A stretch of 64,000 nt of DNA from Paraburkholderia atlantica (GCF_009362785.1 NZ_WHNQ01000002.1:186001-250000); one strand, 5' to 3'. Shown: positions 1-9,224, counted from the first letter of the stretch. The notes: generated by a model not told the origin, from the sequence alone. Program-made: numbers and translations.

Positions 1-299
1 TCGCGCGCAAGATGGGCGCGGATTTCGTCATCGCCGTCGATATCTCGCAGCGACCGGAGACCGGCCTCACCACGAGCTCATTCGACGTGCTGATGCAGAC
101 CTTCACGATCATGGGCCAGACGATCAAGGCCTACGAACTCGACAAGTACGCTGACGTGGTGATCCGACCGAATCTCGCGGCGATGAGCGGCAGCGATTTC
201 TCGCAGCGCAATGCGGCGATCCTCGCCGGTGAGGAAGCGGTCGCGAAGATGATGCCGGAGTTGCAGCGAAAGCTCGCCGCGCGGCGCATGGGCGCCTGA
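1..299 (+). CDS. Patatin-like phospholipase, C-terminal fragment
   Basis: The window opens inside this gene. The frame is open from base 3 to the TGA at 297-299, so only about 98 C-terminal residues are visible. They start with the segment GADFVIAVDIS, followed by a helix-rich tail with KYADVVIRPNL; both are typical of the C-terminal half of bacterial patatin-like (RssA type) serine hydrolases. The GxSxG nucleophile motif and the catalytic DG[GA] motif would lie upstream, outside the window, so activity cannot be judged. It converges on the NlpC/P60 gene, with a shared bidirectional hairpin terminator between them. The family call is fairly secure; substrate and role are unknown. Confidence 0.75.
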   Translation, partial: ARKMGADFVIAVDISQRPETGLTTSSFDVLMQTFTIMGQTIKAYELDKYADVVIRPNLAAMSGSDFSQRNAAILAGEEAVAKMMPELQRKLAARRMGA

Positions 300-354
300 A
301 AGAGAGGTGGCGCACAGTCGCTATGCGCCACCATGGGCAAAATGCGCGCCTCAA

Positions 355-392
355 ACGCAAAAAGCCTGCTTCGAACGAAGCAGGCTTTTTTT
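355..392. terminator. Bidirectional rho-independent terminator
   Basis: A 13-bp perfect stem (361-373 with 376-388) has a 2-nt centre, is flanked by A residues on the left and is followed by a T-run on the right. It lies between the convergent patatin-like gene and the NlpC/P60 gene and can serve both. Confidence 0.85.
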
Positions 393-412
393 ATCGCCGG
401 ATCAGCGCGGAA

Positions 413-1078
413 TCAGTTATTCCCGCCGATCGTCGCGGCCACGCGCTTGCGCAGATCGTCGGCCTGATACGAGGTCTCGATCCGACGCGCACCCGTGAAG
501 CGCTTTTCCCAGTAGCCGTCATCCATGTCGTCGACGCGGATCGTGCTGCCGGTGGACGGCGAGTGCACGAACTTGTTGTCGCCGATATAGATGCCGACGT
601 GCGAGAACGTGCGGCGCATCGTATTGAAGAACACCAGATCGCCCGGCTTCAGGTCGCTGACGCGCACCTTTTCGCCCATGCGGCTCATTTCCTCGGCACG
701 CCGCGGCAGCGCGAGGCCGAGCGTGTCCTGGAACACGTAGCGCACAAAACCGCTGCAATCGAGGCCTGAATCTGGCGTGTTGCCGCCCCAACGATAGCGA
801 ACGCCGATCATATTCAACGCGCCGACCACCACGTCGCCCGCCTTGCCGGCCATGCCGGACAGGAACGATCTGGCGCCGCTGCTCTCGGCGCTAGCAGCCT
901 TGGGTTGCGGAGTGAGGAGGGAGAGAGGATCCGAGCCGTTGGTGGTCGGATACGAGGCATTCTGATTAAAACTGCTTACTTCATCGGCGAACGCGCCGGG
1001 AGCTGCTGCCATCAAGACGCCAATGAACATCCCGGCGACGACGCGCGTGCAAGCCTGGGTGAAGTTTCTGTGCTGCAT
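413..1078 (-). CDS. Secreted NlpC/P60 family peptidoglycan endopeptidase
   Basis: This 221-residue protein has a Sec signal peptide (about residues 1-31, ending AAAPGAFA), a linker of about 50 residues and a C-terminal NlpC/P60 (peptidase family C40) domain. The catalytic set is visible: Cys108 in GLDCSGFVRYVF, His160 in FSHVGIYIGDNKF, and His172 in FVHSPSTG. Family members cleave the D-Glu-to-diamino-acid bond in murein stem peptides in the periplasm. There is no LysM or SH3 targeting domain. It has its own near-consensus promoter (1130-1158) and a terminator, so it is probably monocistronic. Its neighbour upstream is the yejABEF peptide importer, which makes a role in wall turnover coupled to peptide uptake conceivable (inference). 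Confidence 0.9.
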   Translation of the reverse strand: MQHRNFTQACTRVVAGMFIGVLMAAAPGAFADEVSSFNQNASYPTTNGSDPLSLLTPQPKAASAESSGARSFLSGMAGKAGDVVVGALNMIGVRYRWGGNTPDSGLDCSGFVRYVFQDTLGLALPRRAEEMSRMGEKVRVSDLKPGDLVFFNTMRRTFSHVGIYIGDNKFVHSPSTGSTIRVDDMDDGYWEKRFTGARRIETSYQADDLRKRVAATIGGNN

Positions 1079-1129
1079 TGGTCGGTAGTTTTTGCAAAAA
1101 AATCAGACGTCTATGAAAAAGTTTGGTCG

Positions 1130-1158
1130 ATACTAGCCAGTAAGTATTTGCGTGTCAA
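1130..1158 (-). promoter_or_regulatory. Sigma-70 promoter of the NlpC/P60 gene
   Basis: Read on the minus strand, TTGACA (1153-1158) is followed by exactly 17 nt and then TAGTAT (1130-1135). The ATG at 1078 is about 45 nt downstream of the expected start site. The match is close to consensus, so fairly strong constitutive transcription is expected. Confidence 0.8.
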
Positions 1159-1213
1159 AAGGAATAGAAAAAATCAATCGACGTGCGCACCCAATTGGGG
1201 AAAGGGTGAAAAA

Positions 1214-2845
1214 TCAACGGTCAAGTGCCGCTTTCAGCAGCTTTCGAGTGTAAGGATGCGCGGGTGCCGCAAAAATCTTCTCAACATCCCCAGTCTCGAC
1301 GATCGATCCGTTTTGCATCACCACGACACGGTGCGCCATCGCCCCGATCACCTCCAGGTCGTGGCTGATAAACACGAAGCCGAGGTTGTACTTGTGCTGC
1401 AAACCGGTGAGCAGCTTGAGCACCTGCTGCTGAATCGACACGTCGAGCGCGCTGGTCGGTTCGTCGAGGATCAGCACGCGCGGCTCCAGTACCAGCGCGC
1501 GCGCGATGGCGATGCGCTGCCGCTGCCCGCCCGAGAACTCATGCGGATAGCGATACAGCGCGGCACGGTCGATGCCGACTTCGCGCAGCACCGCGACCAC
1601 CTTGTCGCGCCGCGCCTGCGGGGTCATTTGCGGCCGATGCAGCGCGAGCCCCTCGCCGACGATCCGCTCGATCGTCTGCCGCGGTGAAAGCGAACTAAAA
1701 GGGTCTTGAAAGACAACCTGCATATTCGAGCGCAGCGCGGTCTTTTCGGCGCCCCGATAGCTCGCGAGCGCCCTGCCCTGAAACTGGATCTCGCCGTGCG
1801 CGGTGCGCTGCAGACCGAGCAGCGCCATCGCGAGCGTCGACTTGCCCGACCCCGATTCGCCGACGATCCCGAGCGTCTCGCCCTGGCGCACCGACACGTT
1901 CGCCGCGTCGACCGCGCGAAACCGCCCGGCGCCGAACCAGCCACGCAGGCCCGGCAGCTTCGTTTTGAAGTCGACCGACACGTCGCGCGCTTCGAGCAGC
2001 ACTGGCGAGATCGGCAGCACCGGCGCGACCTCGCGCTGCGGCCGGCTGGCGAGCAGCCGCTGGGTATATGGATGGCGCGGCGCCTCGAACACCTGCTCGA
2101 CCGTGCCGGTTTCGACCAGCACGCCCCGCTCCATTACCGCAACACGCTGCGCGAAGTGACGCACCAGGTTCAGGTCGTGCGTGATCAGCAGCACGGCCAT
2201 GCCGCGCTTTTGTGCTTCGTCGCGCTGCAATTCCAGAAGCAGCTCGACGATCTGCGCGCGAATCGTCACGTCGAGCGCGGTGGTCGGCTCGTCGGCGAGC
2301 AACAGGCGCGGCCGGCAGGCGAGCGCCATCGCGATCATTGCGCGCTGCCGCTGGCCGCCCGACAGCTGATGCGGATAGCTGTTGACGCGCTTCTCCGGTT
2401 CGGGGATGCCGGTGCGCGCAAGCAACGCGACCGCCCGCCTGCACGCCTCGGCCATGCTGACGCCGTCATGCACGACGATCGTCTCCGCAATCTGGTCGCC
2501 AATCGTATAGAGCGGATTGAGCGCGGTCATCGGCTCCTGAAAGATCATCGCGATGGCCGAGCCGCGCAGCCCGCGCATCGAGCGCTCGCTCTTCGCGAGC
2601 AGGTCTTCGCCATCGAAGCGAATCGCGCCGCTCACCTGGGCGTCGTTCAGCAGGCGCAGCACCGACAGCGCGGTCACGCTCTTGCCCGAGCCCGACTCGC
2701 CGACGAGCGCGACGCGCTCGCCGCGCGCGATCGCGAGCGTGACGTCGTCGACGGCCACCGTGTCGCCGAACGCCACCCGCAGATGGTCGAGTTCGAGCAG
2801 CGGCGTATCCGTCGATTGCGGATCGATTTGCGGCAGCGCGCTCAT
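1214..2845 (-). CDS. yejF: Peptide ABC transporter, double ATP-binding subunit YejF
   Basis: This 543-residue protein is a tandem ATPase, as in E. coli YejF (529 aa). It has two complete nucleotide-binding domains, each with a Walker A motif GESGSGKS, a signature LSGGQRQR or FSGGQRQR, and a Walker B ending LLADEP or LILDEP. Each domain carries the oligopeptide-transporter C-terminal extension ending in HPYT. It powers import of peptides through YejB and YejE. I chose the ATG at 2845 because it overlaps the yejE stop as ATGA (4 bp), the usual coupled arrangement; a much longer open frame upstream merely shadows yejE. It is the last gene of the operon. Confidence 0.95.
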   Translation of the reverse strand: MSALPQIDPQSTDTPLLELDHLRVAFGDTVAVDDVTLAIARGERVALVGESGSGKSVTALSVLRLLNDAQVSGAIRFDGEDLLAKSERSMRGLRGSAIAMIFQEPMTALNPLYTIGDQIAETIVVHDGVSMAEACRRAVALLARTGIPEPEKRVNSYPHQLSGGQRQRAMIAMALACRPRLLLADEPTTALDVTIRAQIVELLLELQRDEAQKRGMAVLLITHDLNLVRHFAQRVAVMERGVLVETGTVEQVFEAPRHPYTQRLLASRPQREVAPVLPISPVLLEARDVSVDFKTKLPGLRGWFGAGRFRAVDAANVSVRQGETLGIVGESGSGKSTLAMALLGLQRTAHGEIQFQGRALASYRGAEKTALRSNMQVVFQDPFSSLSPRQTIERIVGEGLALHRPQMTPQARRDKVVAVLREVGIDRAALYRYPHEFSGGQRQRIAIARALVLEPRVLILDEPTSALDVSIQQQVLKLLTGLQHKYNLGFVFISHDLEVIGAMAHRVVVMQNGSIVETGDVEKIFAAPAHPYTRKLLKAALDR

Positions 2846-3948
2846 TGGCCACCTCCGGCGTGTATCGCATCGGAGATACGCGTATCGAGCGCGTTGCGCA
2901 GCGCGTCGCCCATGAAGGTCAACAACAACAGCATCGCCACCAGCACGCCGAAGGTCGACACTGAGATCCACCATGCGTCGAGATTCGCCTTGCCCTGCGC
3001 GAGCAACTCGCCAAGGCTTGGAGTGGGCGGCGGCACGCCGAGGCCGAGGAAGTCGAGACTCGTCAGCGCGAGAATCGCGCTGCTCATGCTGAACGGCAGG
3101 AACGTGATGACCGGCGTCAGACTGTTCGGCAACACGTGACGCCACATGATCTGCCAATGCGACAGACCCATGGCGCGCGCGGCGCGCACATAGTCCTGCT
3201 GGCGATTGCGCAGGAATTCGGCGCGCACGTAATCGGACAGGCCGATCCAGTTGAACAGCGACAGCAGCACGATCAGCAGCGCGAAGCTGCGCTCGAAGAT
3301 CGACGAAAAGATGATCAGCAGATAGAGCTGCGGCATCGCGTTCCAGATTTCGATCAACCGCTGCCCGACGATATCCGTTCGCCCCCCGAAGTAACCTTGC
3401 ACCGCCCCCGCGACGATGCCGACTATCGTGCTGATCACGGTCAGCACGAGCCCGAACACGACCGACACGCCGAAGCCGTACAACAGGCGCGCGAACAGGT
3501 CGCGGCCGCGGTCGTCGGTACCGAGCCAGTTCTCGCGCGACGGCGGCGCCGGGTTGGGCGCCTTCGAGAAGTAGTTGAGCGTGTCGTAGTAGTAATGATT
3601 CGGCGGATACAGCGCGAAGTTGCCCGGCGCATCGAAGCGGTGACGGATGTACGGATCGAGATAATCGGTCGGCGTCGGGAAGTTGCCGCCGAAGGTGGTC
3701 TCCGCGTAGGTCTTCACGAGCGGAAAATACAGATGGCCGTCGTAGCGCACGACGACCGGCTTGTCGTTCGACCACAGCGGCCCCACGAGGCTCGCCGCGA
3801 ACGCGACGACGAAGACGATAAGGCTCCAGTAGCCGAGACGCTGCTGGCGAAACCGCTGCCACACGCGACGCGCCGGCGACGGCGACATCAATGCGCGCGC
3901 GGGTTCGGTGCGTGCCGCCGCATCGGCGGAAAGGCGGGCTCGATTCAT
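2842..3948 (-). CDS. yejE: Peptide ABC transporter permease YejE
   Basis: This is a 368-residue inner-membrane permease of the DppC/OppC class. It has an N-terminal membrane segment (around YWSLIVFVVAFAASLVGPLW), a long periplasmic loop typical of YejE, and a core of about five membrane segments. The EAA-loop region is visible in VRAARAMGLSHWQIMWRHVL. It pairs with YejB to form the translocation pore. The ATG at 3948 shares one base with the yejB stop (TGATG) and so is translationally coupled; upstream in-frame codons are inside yejB. The end overlaps the yejF start by 4 bp. Confidence 0.94.
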   Translation of the reverse strand: MNRARLSADAAARTEPARALMSPSPARRVWQRFRQQRLGYWSLIVFVVAFAASLVGPLWSNDKPVVVRYDGHLYFPLVKTYAETTFGGNFPTPTDYLDPYIRHRFDAPGNFALYPPNHYYYDTLNYFSKAPNPAPPSRENWLGTDDRGRDLFARLLYGFGVSVVFGLVLTVISTIVGIVAGAVQGYFGGRTDIVGQRLIEIWNAMPQLYLLIIFSSIFERSFALLIVLLSLFNWIGLSDYVRAEFLRNRQQDYVRAARAMGLSHWQIMWRHVLPNSLTPVITFLPFSMSSAILALTSLDFLGLGVPPPTPSLGELLAQGKANLDAWWISVSTFGVLVAMLLLLTFMGDALRNALDTRISDAIHAGGGQ

Positions 3949-4985
3949 CAGCGCTCCAGTTGTTCGAATTGGATGCGGGGATCGACCCACACGTAACAAA
4001 GGTCTGAGATCAGCCGGGTGACGAGGCCGATCAGCGTGAACAGATACAGCGTGCCGAGCACGACCGGATAGTCGCGCCGCATCACCGATTCATACGACAG
4101 CAAGCCGAGCCCGTCGAGCGAAAACAGCGTTTCGATCAGCAGGCTCCCGGTGAAGAACGCGCCGATGAACGCGCCCGGGAAATTGACGATCAGCGGCAGC
4201 AGCGCATTGCGAAACACGTGCTTCCACAACACGCGCCGCTCGGACAAACCTTTGGCGCGCGCGGTCAGCACGTACTGCTTGCGGATTTCGTCGAGGAACG
4301 CGTTTTTCGTCAACATCGTGACGACCGCGAAGCTGCCCACCACCGACGCCGTAATCGGCAACGTGATATGCCACAGATAGTCGAGGATCTTGCCGACGAG
4401 GCTCAGCTGATCCCAGTTGTCGGAAGTGAGGTTGCGCAACGGAAACAGTTGCAGGAACGTGCCGCCGCCGAACAGCACGAGCAGCAGCACGCCCAGCACG
4501 AAGCCCGGAATCGCATAGCCGACCAGCACGACGAGGCTGGTCGCGATATCGAAGTGCGAGCCGTTGCGCACCGCCTTCGCGATGCCGAGCGGCACCGATA
4601 TCAGATAAGTGAGAAAGAACGTCCACAGACCGATGCTGATCGACACCGGCAGCTTCGACACGATCAGCGACCACACGCTCTGATGCCGGAAATAGCTCTG
4701 GCCGAGATCGAAAGTCGCGAAGCGCTTGAGCATCAGCACGTAGCGTTCGAGCGGCGGCTTGTCGAAACCGTACAGCTGCTTCAGCTGCGCGATCTGTTGC
4801 GCGTCGACGCCGCTATGCGAGCGCAAACCGAACGGCGAGGCGCCCTCCGCGCCTTTGCGCAACTCGTGCTGCATCTGCTCGACGGGACCGCCCGGCACGA
4901 ACTGGATCACGACGAAGGTCAGCGTCAGCACGCCGAGCAGCGTCGGGATCATCAGCAGCAGGCGTTTGAGGATGTAGCTCCACAT
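3948..4985 (-). CDS. yejB: Peptide ABC transporter permease YejB
   Basis: This is a 345-residue DppB/OppB-type permease. The N-terminal segment MWSYILKRLLLMIPTLLG is the characteristic first membrane helix, followed by a periplasmic loop with the YGFDKPPLERY motif and then five further membrane helices. The EAA loop is seen in YVLTARAKGLSERRVLWKHV. Its length is close to E. coli YejB (364 aa). The ATG at 4985 was chosen because the homologous N-terminus starts there, 49 nt after the yejA stop. Confidence 0.94.
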   Translation of the reverse strand: MWSYILKRLLLMIPTLLGVLTLTFVVIQFVPGGPVEQMQHELRKGAEGASPFGLRSHSGVDAQQIAQLKQLYGFDKPPLERYVLMLKRFATFDLGQSYFRHQSVWSLIVSKLPVSISIGLWTFFLTYLISVPLGIAKAVRNGSHFDIATSLVVLVGYAIPGFVLGVLLLVLFGGGTFLQLFPLRNLTSDNWDQLSLVGKILDYLWHITLPITASVVGSFAVVTMLTKNAFLDEIRKQYVLTARAKGLSERRVLWKHVFRNALLPLIVNFPGAFIGAFFTGSLLIETLFSLDGLGLLSYESVMRRDYPVVLGTLYLFTLIGLVTRLISDLCYVWVDPRIQFEQLER

Positions 4986-5034
4986 AGGCGGTGTTCCAGT
5001 GCGAACGCGTTGGTGGGGGCGATGGGTCTGCGGA

Positions 5035-6894
5035 TCAGTCGGCGCTGGCCGTGTGCGCCTGCGGATCTTCGTACCACCACATCGTCGTGATCCAGCCTTC
5101 CGCGCCATAGTACAGCGGCAAAGTCTTCGGCCACGCGAGCCCGCGCTTGTACGCGACGCGATGCGTGCCGCTGTACCAGTGCGGCACCACATAGTAGCCA
5201 TGCGTCAGCAGACGGTCGAGTGCATGCGCGGCGTCGGTCAGTTGCTCGCGCGTTTGCGCGTGCACGAGCGCGTTCAGCACCGAGTCGACGGCTGGCGACT
5301 TCAAGCCGATCGCATTGTCCGAGCCGGGGGTATCGGCAGCCTTGCTGCCGAAGCGGGTGATCTGCTCGGAGCCCGGCACCTGCACGTCCGGCACTCGAAT
5401 CGTCGTCACGTCGAAATCGAATGCGTCGAGCCGCTTCTGATAGACCGCGAAGTCGGTCGTGCGGAAGTTCACGGTGATGCCGAGCTTCTGCAGATTGCGC
5501 GTGAAAGTCGCGATGATCGGCTCCATCGACGAGGCCGAACCCGCGTCGTCGAGTATCTCGAACTGGAACGGCTCGCCCTTCGCGTTGCGCAGCGCGCCGT
5601 CGCGATAGGTCCAGCCGGCCTGCTGCAGCAGATCGCGCGCCTCCAGCAGATTCGCGCGCAGCGAGCCGGGCGGATCGGTATCGGGCTGCTTCGGCAGCGG
5701 CCCGAATACCGCCGGATCGAGCTGCGAGCGAAACGGCTCGAGCAGCGCGAGCTCGCCGGGCGACGGCAGCCCCTTCGCCTGCCATTCGGTGTTGGCGAAA
5801 TAGCTGTCGATGCGCGTGTACTGGCTGAAAAACAGCTGGCGGTTCAGCCATTGAAAGTCGAGCGCGAGATCGAGCGCCTTGCGCACACGCACGTCCTGGA
5901 ACAGCGGCCGGCGCGTGTTCAGGAAAAAGCCCTGCATGCCGGTGCCGTTGTGCTGCGGAAACACGCGCTTGATCAACTCGCCGCTGTCGAACTTCTTGCC
6001 GACGTCGCGCCGCACCCAGTTGCGCGCGATGTATTCGACCAGCGCATCGTACTCCCCCGCCTTGAACGCCTCGAGCCGCGCAGTGCTATCCGCATACAGC
6101 TTGTAGACGATGCGATCGAAGTTGTGCATGCCGACGCGCACCGGCAGATCGGCGCCCCAGTAGTTCGGGTCGCGCTTAAACGTGATCGTGCGGCCGTTGT
6201 CGAAGCTGTCGATCAGATATGGCCCGCTGCCGATCGGCTTTTCGAACGCGATCTGATCGAACGGAATGCGGCTGCCGTCGGGCTTCATCCCCCACTTGCG
6301 CGAGAACACCGGCATGCTGCCCGCGAGCAGCGGCAACTCGCGATTGCGCTCGCGAAACTCGAAGCGCACCGTGGCCGGATCGACGACGACCGCGCGCTTG
6401 ATCTCGCTAAACAGCGATGCGAACTGCGGCGCGGCCTGCGGGCTCTTCAGCGTGTCGAGCGAGAACTTGACGTCGTCGGCGGTCACGGGGTCGCCGTTCG
6501 AAAAGCGCGCGCGCGGATTGATGTGGAACGTGACCGACAGGCCGTCGGGCGCGACGACGATGTCGTCGGCGAGCAGCCCGTAGGCCGACGCGACTTCATC
6601 ACTGCTGCCGATCGTCAGGCTCTCGAACATCAATTCGAGGCCGGGCGCCGCATTGCCGCGCAGCGTGAACGGATTGAACTTGTCGAAGCTCGTCAGACGG
6701 CTCGGGTTCGCGAGCACTAGCGTGCCGCCTTTCGGCGCATCGGGATTGACGTAGTCGAAATGTCTGAAGCCGGCCGGATATTTCGGCTCGCCGTATTGCG
6801 CGATCGCGTGCGCGGCACGCGCGTGCGGCGCGGCGAGCAGACTCGCGCACAGCAGCGCGACGGCGAACGCGGCGCGCAAGGGTCCGTGGATCAT
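5035..6894 (-). CDS. yejA: Periplasmic peptide-binding protein YejA
   Basis: This is a 619-residue extracellular solute-binding protein of family 5 (SBP_bac_5). It has a signal peptide (about residues 1-26, ending APHARA). It then has the YejA-type start of the mature protein, with YGEPKYPAGFRHFDY, PDAPKGGTLVL and the family signature region around DVKFSLDTLKSP. Length compares with 604 aa in E. coli. In enterobacteria YejABEF imports microcin C, and relatives in alphaproteobacteria take up host antimicrobial peptides or murein peptides; the ligand here is not determinable from sequence. An upstream in-frame ATG at 6945 is possible but would lengthen the n-region without need. First gene of the yejABEF operon. 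Confidence 0.93.
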   Translation of the reverse strand: MIHGPLRAAFAVALLCASLLAAPHARAAHAIAQYGEPKYPAGFRHFDYVNPDAPKGGTLVLANPSRLTSFDKFNPFTLRGNAAPGLELMFESLTIGSSDEVASAYGLLADDIVVAPDGLSVTFHINPRARFSNGDPVTADDVKFSLDTLKSPQAAPQFASLFSEIKRAVVVDPATVRFEFRERNRELPLLAGSMPVFSRKWGMKPDGSRIPFDQIAFEKPIGSGPYLIDSFDNGRTITFKRDPNYWGADLPVRVGMHNFDRIVYKLYADSTARLEAFKAGEYDALVEYIARNWVRRDVGKKFDSGELIKRVFPQHNGTGMQGFFLNTRRPLFQDVRVRKALDLALDFQWLNRQLFFSQYTRIDSYFANTEWQAKGLPSPGELALLEPFRSQLDPAVFGPLPKQPDTDPPGSLRANLLEARDLLQQAGWTYRDGALRNAKGEPFQFEILDDAGSASSMEPIIATFTRNLQKLGITVNFRTTDFAVYQKRLDAFDFDVTTIRVPDVQVPGSEQITRFGSKAADTPGSDNAIGLKSPAVDSVLNALVHAQTREQLTDAAHALDRLLTHGYYVVPHWYSGTHRVAYKRGLAWPKTLPLYYGAEGWITTMWWYEDPQAHTASAD

Positions 6895-7061
6895 GCTGTG
6901 CCGAAGTTCCTCAGGCGGTTGAACCCGTCGCGAGCCGGTAGTCATGGAGTCGTGCTGGTAAGTGGGCAGTGGCGATGTGGGGGATTCTACCCAATTAGCT
7001 TGCGCGATCCGGCGGGCGACTGCGACGAAATGCGTCAGTTGTCGATGGTTCAGCGCAGAAA

Positions 7062-7090
7062 ACAAAAACCGCCCTCGAAGGGCGGTTCTG
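7062..7090 (-). terminator. Rho-independent terminator of the Pro/Tyr-rich protein gene
   Basis: An 8-bp GC-rich stem (7068-7075 with 7079-7086) has a CGA loop and is followed on the minus strand by TTTTTGTTTT. It lies 42 bp after the stop of the gene at 7128-7475. Confidence 0.8.
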
Positions 7091-7127
7091 GTGTCGCAGC
7101 GGACAGTTAGCGCGCCGCGGTGCCGGC

Positions 7128-7475
7128 TCAGTGCCAGCCGCGATGCTGGTCGTAGTGACCGTGCCGATAGTCGCCGTGGCCCGGCGGATGGTGGCGATAC
7201 CAGTCGTCGCGCGCCCAGTAGCGATGGCCGTCCCAGTAACGGTCGCCATGCCAGCCGATCACGATTTGCGGACCGCCGTAGTACACCGGAGCCGGCTGGT
7301 AGACCACGGGAGGCGGCGGCGGAGGCGGCGGTGCGTAGACCGGAGCCGGTGCGACGTAGACCGGTGCTGGAATGCCGATATTCACCCCGACGTTGAGCCC
7401 CGCGGCCATCGCGGCACCCGATGCAGCCAACGTCAACACCCCGAGCATAAGCGGAACAAGACGAGCGGACTTCAT
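7128..7475 (-). CDS. Small secreted proline/tyrosine-rich protein of unknown function
   Basis: This 115-residue protein has a signal peptide (about 1-24, ending AAMAAG). A Pro/Val/Tyr-rich stretch follows with repeats of PAPVY and a run of eight prolines. The C-terminal part is rich in His, Trp, Tyr and Arg, with WHGDRYWDGHRYWARDDWYR. Similar short PXPV-repeat secreted proteins are common in Burkholderia and have no assigned function. The ATG at 7475 is preceded by AAGGTGA at good spacing, and the gene has its own terminator, so it appears real and monocistronic. The His/Trp-rich tail could bind metal or an envelope surface, but this is only a guess. Confidence 0.75.
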   Translation of the reverse strand: MKSARLVPLMLGVLTLAASGAAMAAGLNVGVNIGIPAPVYVAPAPVYAPPPPPPPPVVYQPAPVYYGGPQIVIGWHGDRYWDGHRYWARDDWYRHHPPGHGDYRHGHYDQHRGWH

Positions 7476-7937
7476 TGATCACCTTTGTACGAACATGTTT
7501 TGTTGGCGGAAATATAACGCAAGGCAGCAACCGGCGTATTTCAACTTTGTAATAACTGATGCTGAAAATCGCCTCACTGGCGGCGGCGTAATGTCTGGTT
7601 ACATCCGCCATACGGCGGTCAAAAAGCGCCTACGGCGGGCGCGGCGGCTGGCGGTCCGGCAGGTCTACCGAAAACGAACATTCATTGTTCGAAAGAACAT
7701 ACATGCGCGATATTTAGAATCAGAGTCATCGGACCACTTTTCGAAAATTTTGACGAAAATTATCAAATTATCTCGAAAAATCAAGCAACAACTCCGCATG
7801 ACACATGGTTTTCCCGGATATCTAGTCGCTTTCCAAGTGGTAGGATGACCACCATTGAAGACCAACAAATGTTCGAATTCGCGCATTTCCAAGCACAGGT
7901 TCGCAAGCAACCGCTCGATGCGCCACGGAGACTGATT
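7476..7937. other. Divergent intergenic region upstream of the hexuronate/GH31/porin locus
   Basis: About 460 bp without a convincing gene lie between the divergent Pro/Tyr-rich protein gene and the ExuT-like gene. The part from about 7700 to 7790 is AT-rich and is the likely promoter region for the plus-strand operon. It contains the GAACA/TGTTC repeats at 7676-7699 and a further AACATGTT palindrome at 7492-7499. An open frame from an ATG at 7845 runs into the transporter, but its start has no usable ribosome-binding site. Confidence 0.6.
7676..7699. promoter_or_regulatory. Candidate operator: overlapping GAACA/TGTTC inverted repeats
   Basis: Three half-sites lie in a row: GAACA (7676-7680), TGTTC (7686-7690) and GAACA (7695-7699). 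They form two overlapping inverted repeats, with 5-nt and 4-nt centres. A related AACATGTT palindrome lies at 7492-7499. The arrangement suggests a dimeric regulator controlling the downstream sugar locus; no regulator gene is present in the window. Functional role is inferred. Confidence 0.4.
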
Positions 7938-9224
7938 TTGAAAACGATCAAAGGATTGCGCTGGTGGATCATCGCCCTCGTTTGCGTTGGGACGATCGTC
8001 AACTATCTGTCGCGCAACGCGCTCGGCGTGATGGCGCCCGAGCTGATGAAGCTGCTGCACATGAACACGCGGCAGTACTCGTACGTGGTCGGCGCGTTCC
8101 AGGTCGGCTATACGGTGATGCAGCCCGTCTGCGGCCTGATCATCGATCTGATCGGCCTGCGCCTCGGTTTCGCGCTGTTCGCCTGCCTATGGTCGCTGAC
8201 CGGCGTGCTCCATAGCTTCGCGGGCAGCTGGTTTTCGCTCGCTGCATTGCGCGGCTTCATGGGCCTGTCCGAAGCGGTCGCGATTCCCGCCGGCATGAAG
8301 GTCGTCGCCGAATGGTTTCCCGATCGCGAGAAATCCGTCGCGGTCGGCTATTTCAATGCGGGCACCTCGTTCGGCTCGCTGCTCGCGCCGCCGCTCGTCG
8401 TGTTCCTGTCGCTGCGCTATGGCTGGCAGAGCGCGTTCGCCGTAACCGGCGCGCTCGGCTTTTTCTGGGCCGCCGCGTGGTTCGTGCTGTACCGCTCGCC
8501 CGCCGAGCACAAGCGCGTGAGCGACGCCGAGCGCACGGCGATCCTCGAAGGCCAGGCACCGCCGGCGGCACGCCGCGCGAGCGTGCGCGAAGTGCTGCGC
8601 ACGCGCCGTTTCTGGGCGATCGCGCAGGCGCGCTTTTTCGCCGAACCCGCGTGGCAAACGTTCAGCTTCTGGATTCCGCTCTATCTCGCCACGCAGCGTC
8701 ACATGGATCTGAAGGAGATCGCGCTGTTCGCGTGGCTGCCGTTTCTCGCCGCCGACCTGGGCGGTCTGTTCGGCGGCTATCTGTCGCCGTTCCTGATGAA
8801 GCATTTTCGCGTGCCGCTGATCTGGTCGCGCATCTCGGGCGTCGTGCTCGGCGCGCTGATGATGCTCGGCCCGGCGTCGATCGGTCTCGTCGCGTCGCCG
8901 TATCAGGCTATTGCGCTCTTTTGCGTCGGCGGCTTCGCGCACCAGATGATCTCGGCGCTCGTCAACACGCTGGCCGCCGACGTGTTCGATGCCGGCGAAG
9001 TCGGCACCGTCGCCGGCTTCGCGGGCATGGCCGCGTGGATCGGCGGCCTCGGCTTCTCGCTGATGGTCGGTGCGCTCGCCGATTCGATCGGCTACACGCC
9101 ACTGTTCGGCGCGCTCGGCGCGTTCGACCTCATCGGCGCGGCGCTGCTGATCATCCTGATGCGCGGCGTGCCGCGCCACGGCCGCGCGCGCCGCGCCGAC
9201 CTGAGCGTCAACACTGCTGCCTGA
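7938..9224 (+). CDS. exuT: ExuT-like hexuronate transporter (MFS, anion:cation symporter family)
   Basis: This 428-residue inner-membrane transporter has about 12 membrane helices. It resembles E. coli ExuT, recalled from memory, along much of its length: the N-terminal IKGLRWWIIALVCVGT, QYSYVVGAFQVGYTVMQPV, IPAGMKVVAEWFP, VAVGYFNAGTSFGSLLAPPL, and LKEIALFAWLPFLAADLGG. ExuT imports galacturonate and glucuronate with protons. I chose the TTG at 7938 because it has GGAG 7 nt upstream and matches the ExuT N-terminus; an ATG at 7845 would add 31 residues without a ribosome-binding site. It is followed after 19 nt by the GH31 gene, so the two are probably cotranscribed. The true substrate could be another sugar acid. 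Confidence 0.85.
   Translation: MKTIKGLRWWIIALVCVGTIVNYLSRNALGVMAPELMKLLHMNTRQYSYVVGAFQVGYTVMQPVCGLIIDLIGLRLGFALFACLWSLTGVLHSFAGSWFSLAALRGFMGLSEAVAIPAGMKVVAEWFPDREKSVAVGYFNAGTSFGSLLAPPLVVFLSLRYGWQSAFAVTGALGFFWAAAWFVLYRSPAEHKRVSDAERTAILEGQAPPAARRASVREVLRTRRFWAIAQARFFAEPAWQTFSFWIPLYLATQRHMDLKEIALFAWLPFLAADLGGLFGGYLSPFLMKHFRVPLIWSRISGVVLGALMMLGPASIGLVASPYQAIALFCVGGFAHQMISALVNTLAADVFDAGEVGTVAGFAGMAAWIGGLGFSLMVGALADSIGYTPLFGALGAFDLIGAALLIILMRGVPRHGRARRADLSVNTAA

Noticed and set aside
1214..3862. An 882-codon frame that would extend YejF by about 340 residues
   Set aside because: The extra part runs through yejE in another frame and is Arg/Ala-rich. The ATG at 2845 with 4-bp overlap to yejE gives a protein of the family length.
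7845..7937. A 31-residue N-terminal extension of the ExuT-like protein
   Set aside because: The ATG at 7845 has no spaced ribosome-binding site, and homologous sequence starts at the TTG at 7938, which has GGAG 7 nt upstream.
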